From Synechococcus sp. HW_metabat.21 (GTDB taxonomy: Bacteria; Cyanobacteriota; Cyanobacteriia; PCC-6307; Cyanobiaceae): a stretch of 15,771 bases of DNA. Below, piece after piece: positions 15,384 through 15,771 of the stretch. The notes beneath the pieces were generated by a model. The model did not search any database. It was not told the origin of the DNA and saw nothing but the letters and a program-made list of their open reading frames with translations. The stretch is taken from NCBI GenBank assembly GCA_018623875.1, contig JAAZUZ010000021.1:1-15771 (forward strand), given 5' to 3'. How positions within the stretch are numbered: the stretch's first letter is position 1; the number at the start of each line of letters is the position of its first letter. The position numbers and the translations under genes were made by a program.

Positions 15384-15771
15384 ATGCGCGCCGATCCCCT
15401 CTTGCTCACGGCTGGTGAATGGCTGGGGATTGCCGCTGGTGGACTCCTGCTGATCACCGTGGTGGCGTTTGTGGCGCGCTGGGGCTTTCGCTTTCGCCTC
15501 GTGGGCGTCACCAGCTTCACCGTGTTGCTCTCGCTCTCTTGCCTGGCCTTCGCGGTGAGCTATGCCCCCAGGCTTCTCGTCGATGGTGCCGTGAGCGTTC
15601 CGGTGGTGTTCGACAACGGCTCCGACCTAGTCGTCGCCGCCGCCCCAGCCGACCTGGCGGCTGAGACCTTTGGCCCCAGCGTTGAGCAGGTCGCCCGCAA
15701 CCTGTGGGGCAGCGGCCGAAAGGACCCCACCGTGGAGGTGCGCCTCCGCCGCGTCGAACCCCAAGGCGTTG
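15384..15771 (+). CDS. ycf51: Ycf51 / DUF2518 family membrane protein, 5' part only
   Basis: The reading frame runs open from ATG 15384 to the window edge: 129 codons plus one base. It begins MRADPLLLTAGEWLGIAAGG, has two hydrophobic segments (about residues 11-31 and 40-61) around a basic loop RWGFRFRLVG, then a soluble part with VSVPVVFDNGSDLVVAA and ARNLWGSGRKDPTVEVRLR. This layout matches the DUF2518/Ycf51 proteins I remember from cyanobacteria and some algal plastids; their function is unknown. The gene is cut by the window end, not broken. It diverges from tamB with only 33 bases between the start codons and has no clear Shine-Dalgarno. Confidence 0.8.
   Translation, partial: MRADPLLLTAGEWLGIAAGGLLLITVVAFVARWGFRFRLVGVTSFTVLLSLSCLAFAVSYAPRLLVDGAVSVPVVFDNGSDLVVAAAPADLAAETFGPSVEQVARNLWGSGRKDPTVEVRLRRVEPQGV

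Noticed and set aside
15095..15520. 141-codon minus-strand frame across the tamB/ycf51 divergent gap
   Set aside because: It overlaps both the tamB N-terminus and ycf51 in other frames, and both of those have membrane segments and family-like sequence. This frame has neither.

Overview
The window looks like chromosome from a GC-rich picocyanobacterium of the marine or brackish Synechococcus/Cyanobium group. Three things point there: a cyanobacterial-type NdhD, a Ycf51/DUF2518 protein (known from cyanobacteria and algal plastids), and a TamB protein of the kind related to chloroplast TIC236. Coding is extremely dense: 12 genes, no gene-free stretch over 76 bases, and several genes that touch or overlap. 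I see no tRNA, rRNA, CRISPR array, transposase, integrase or phage gene. Base composition looks uniform by eye, so there is no sign of a mobile island.

Layout. (1) Plus strand, 41-5270: ndhD (NDH-1 proton-pumping subunit), prlC (M3 oligopeptidase) and an unrecognised soluble 463-residue protein, separated by 29 and 26 bases. (2) Minus strand, 7647 down to 5244: a membrane cassette of a DUF6629 protein, an unrecognised polytopic membrane protein and a membrane-anchored alpha/beta hydrolase. Its end overlaps the 463-residue gene tail to tail by 27 bases. (3) Minus strand, 15350 down to 7724: a tight five-gene run, tamB, ROK sugar kinase (glk), proA, folB and a small lipase-like hydrolase, with gaps of 8, 39, -4 and 3 bases. 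(4) Plus strand from 15384: the first 129 codons of ycf51, divergent from tamB across only 33 bases.

The functions are mostly housekeeping: photosynthetic/respiratory electron transport, peptide turnover, envelope biogenesis, sugar phosphorylation, proline synthesis and folate synthesis. The run starting at tamB looks like a cotranscribed group of unrelated jobs, as is common in streamlined cyanobacterial genomes. Nothing here is clearly a new system. The best leads are the DUF6629/membrane protein/anchored hydrolase cassette, a ROK kinase that has lost three of four canonical zinc ligands, and the unrecognised protein behind prlC. Gene identities come from reading motifs and remembered family patterns; no database search was possible.
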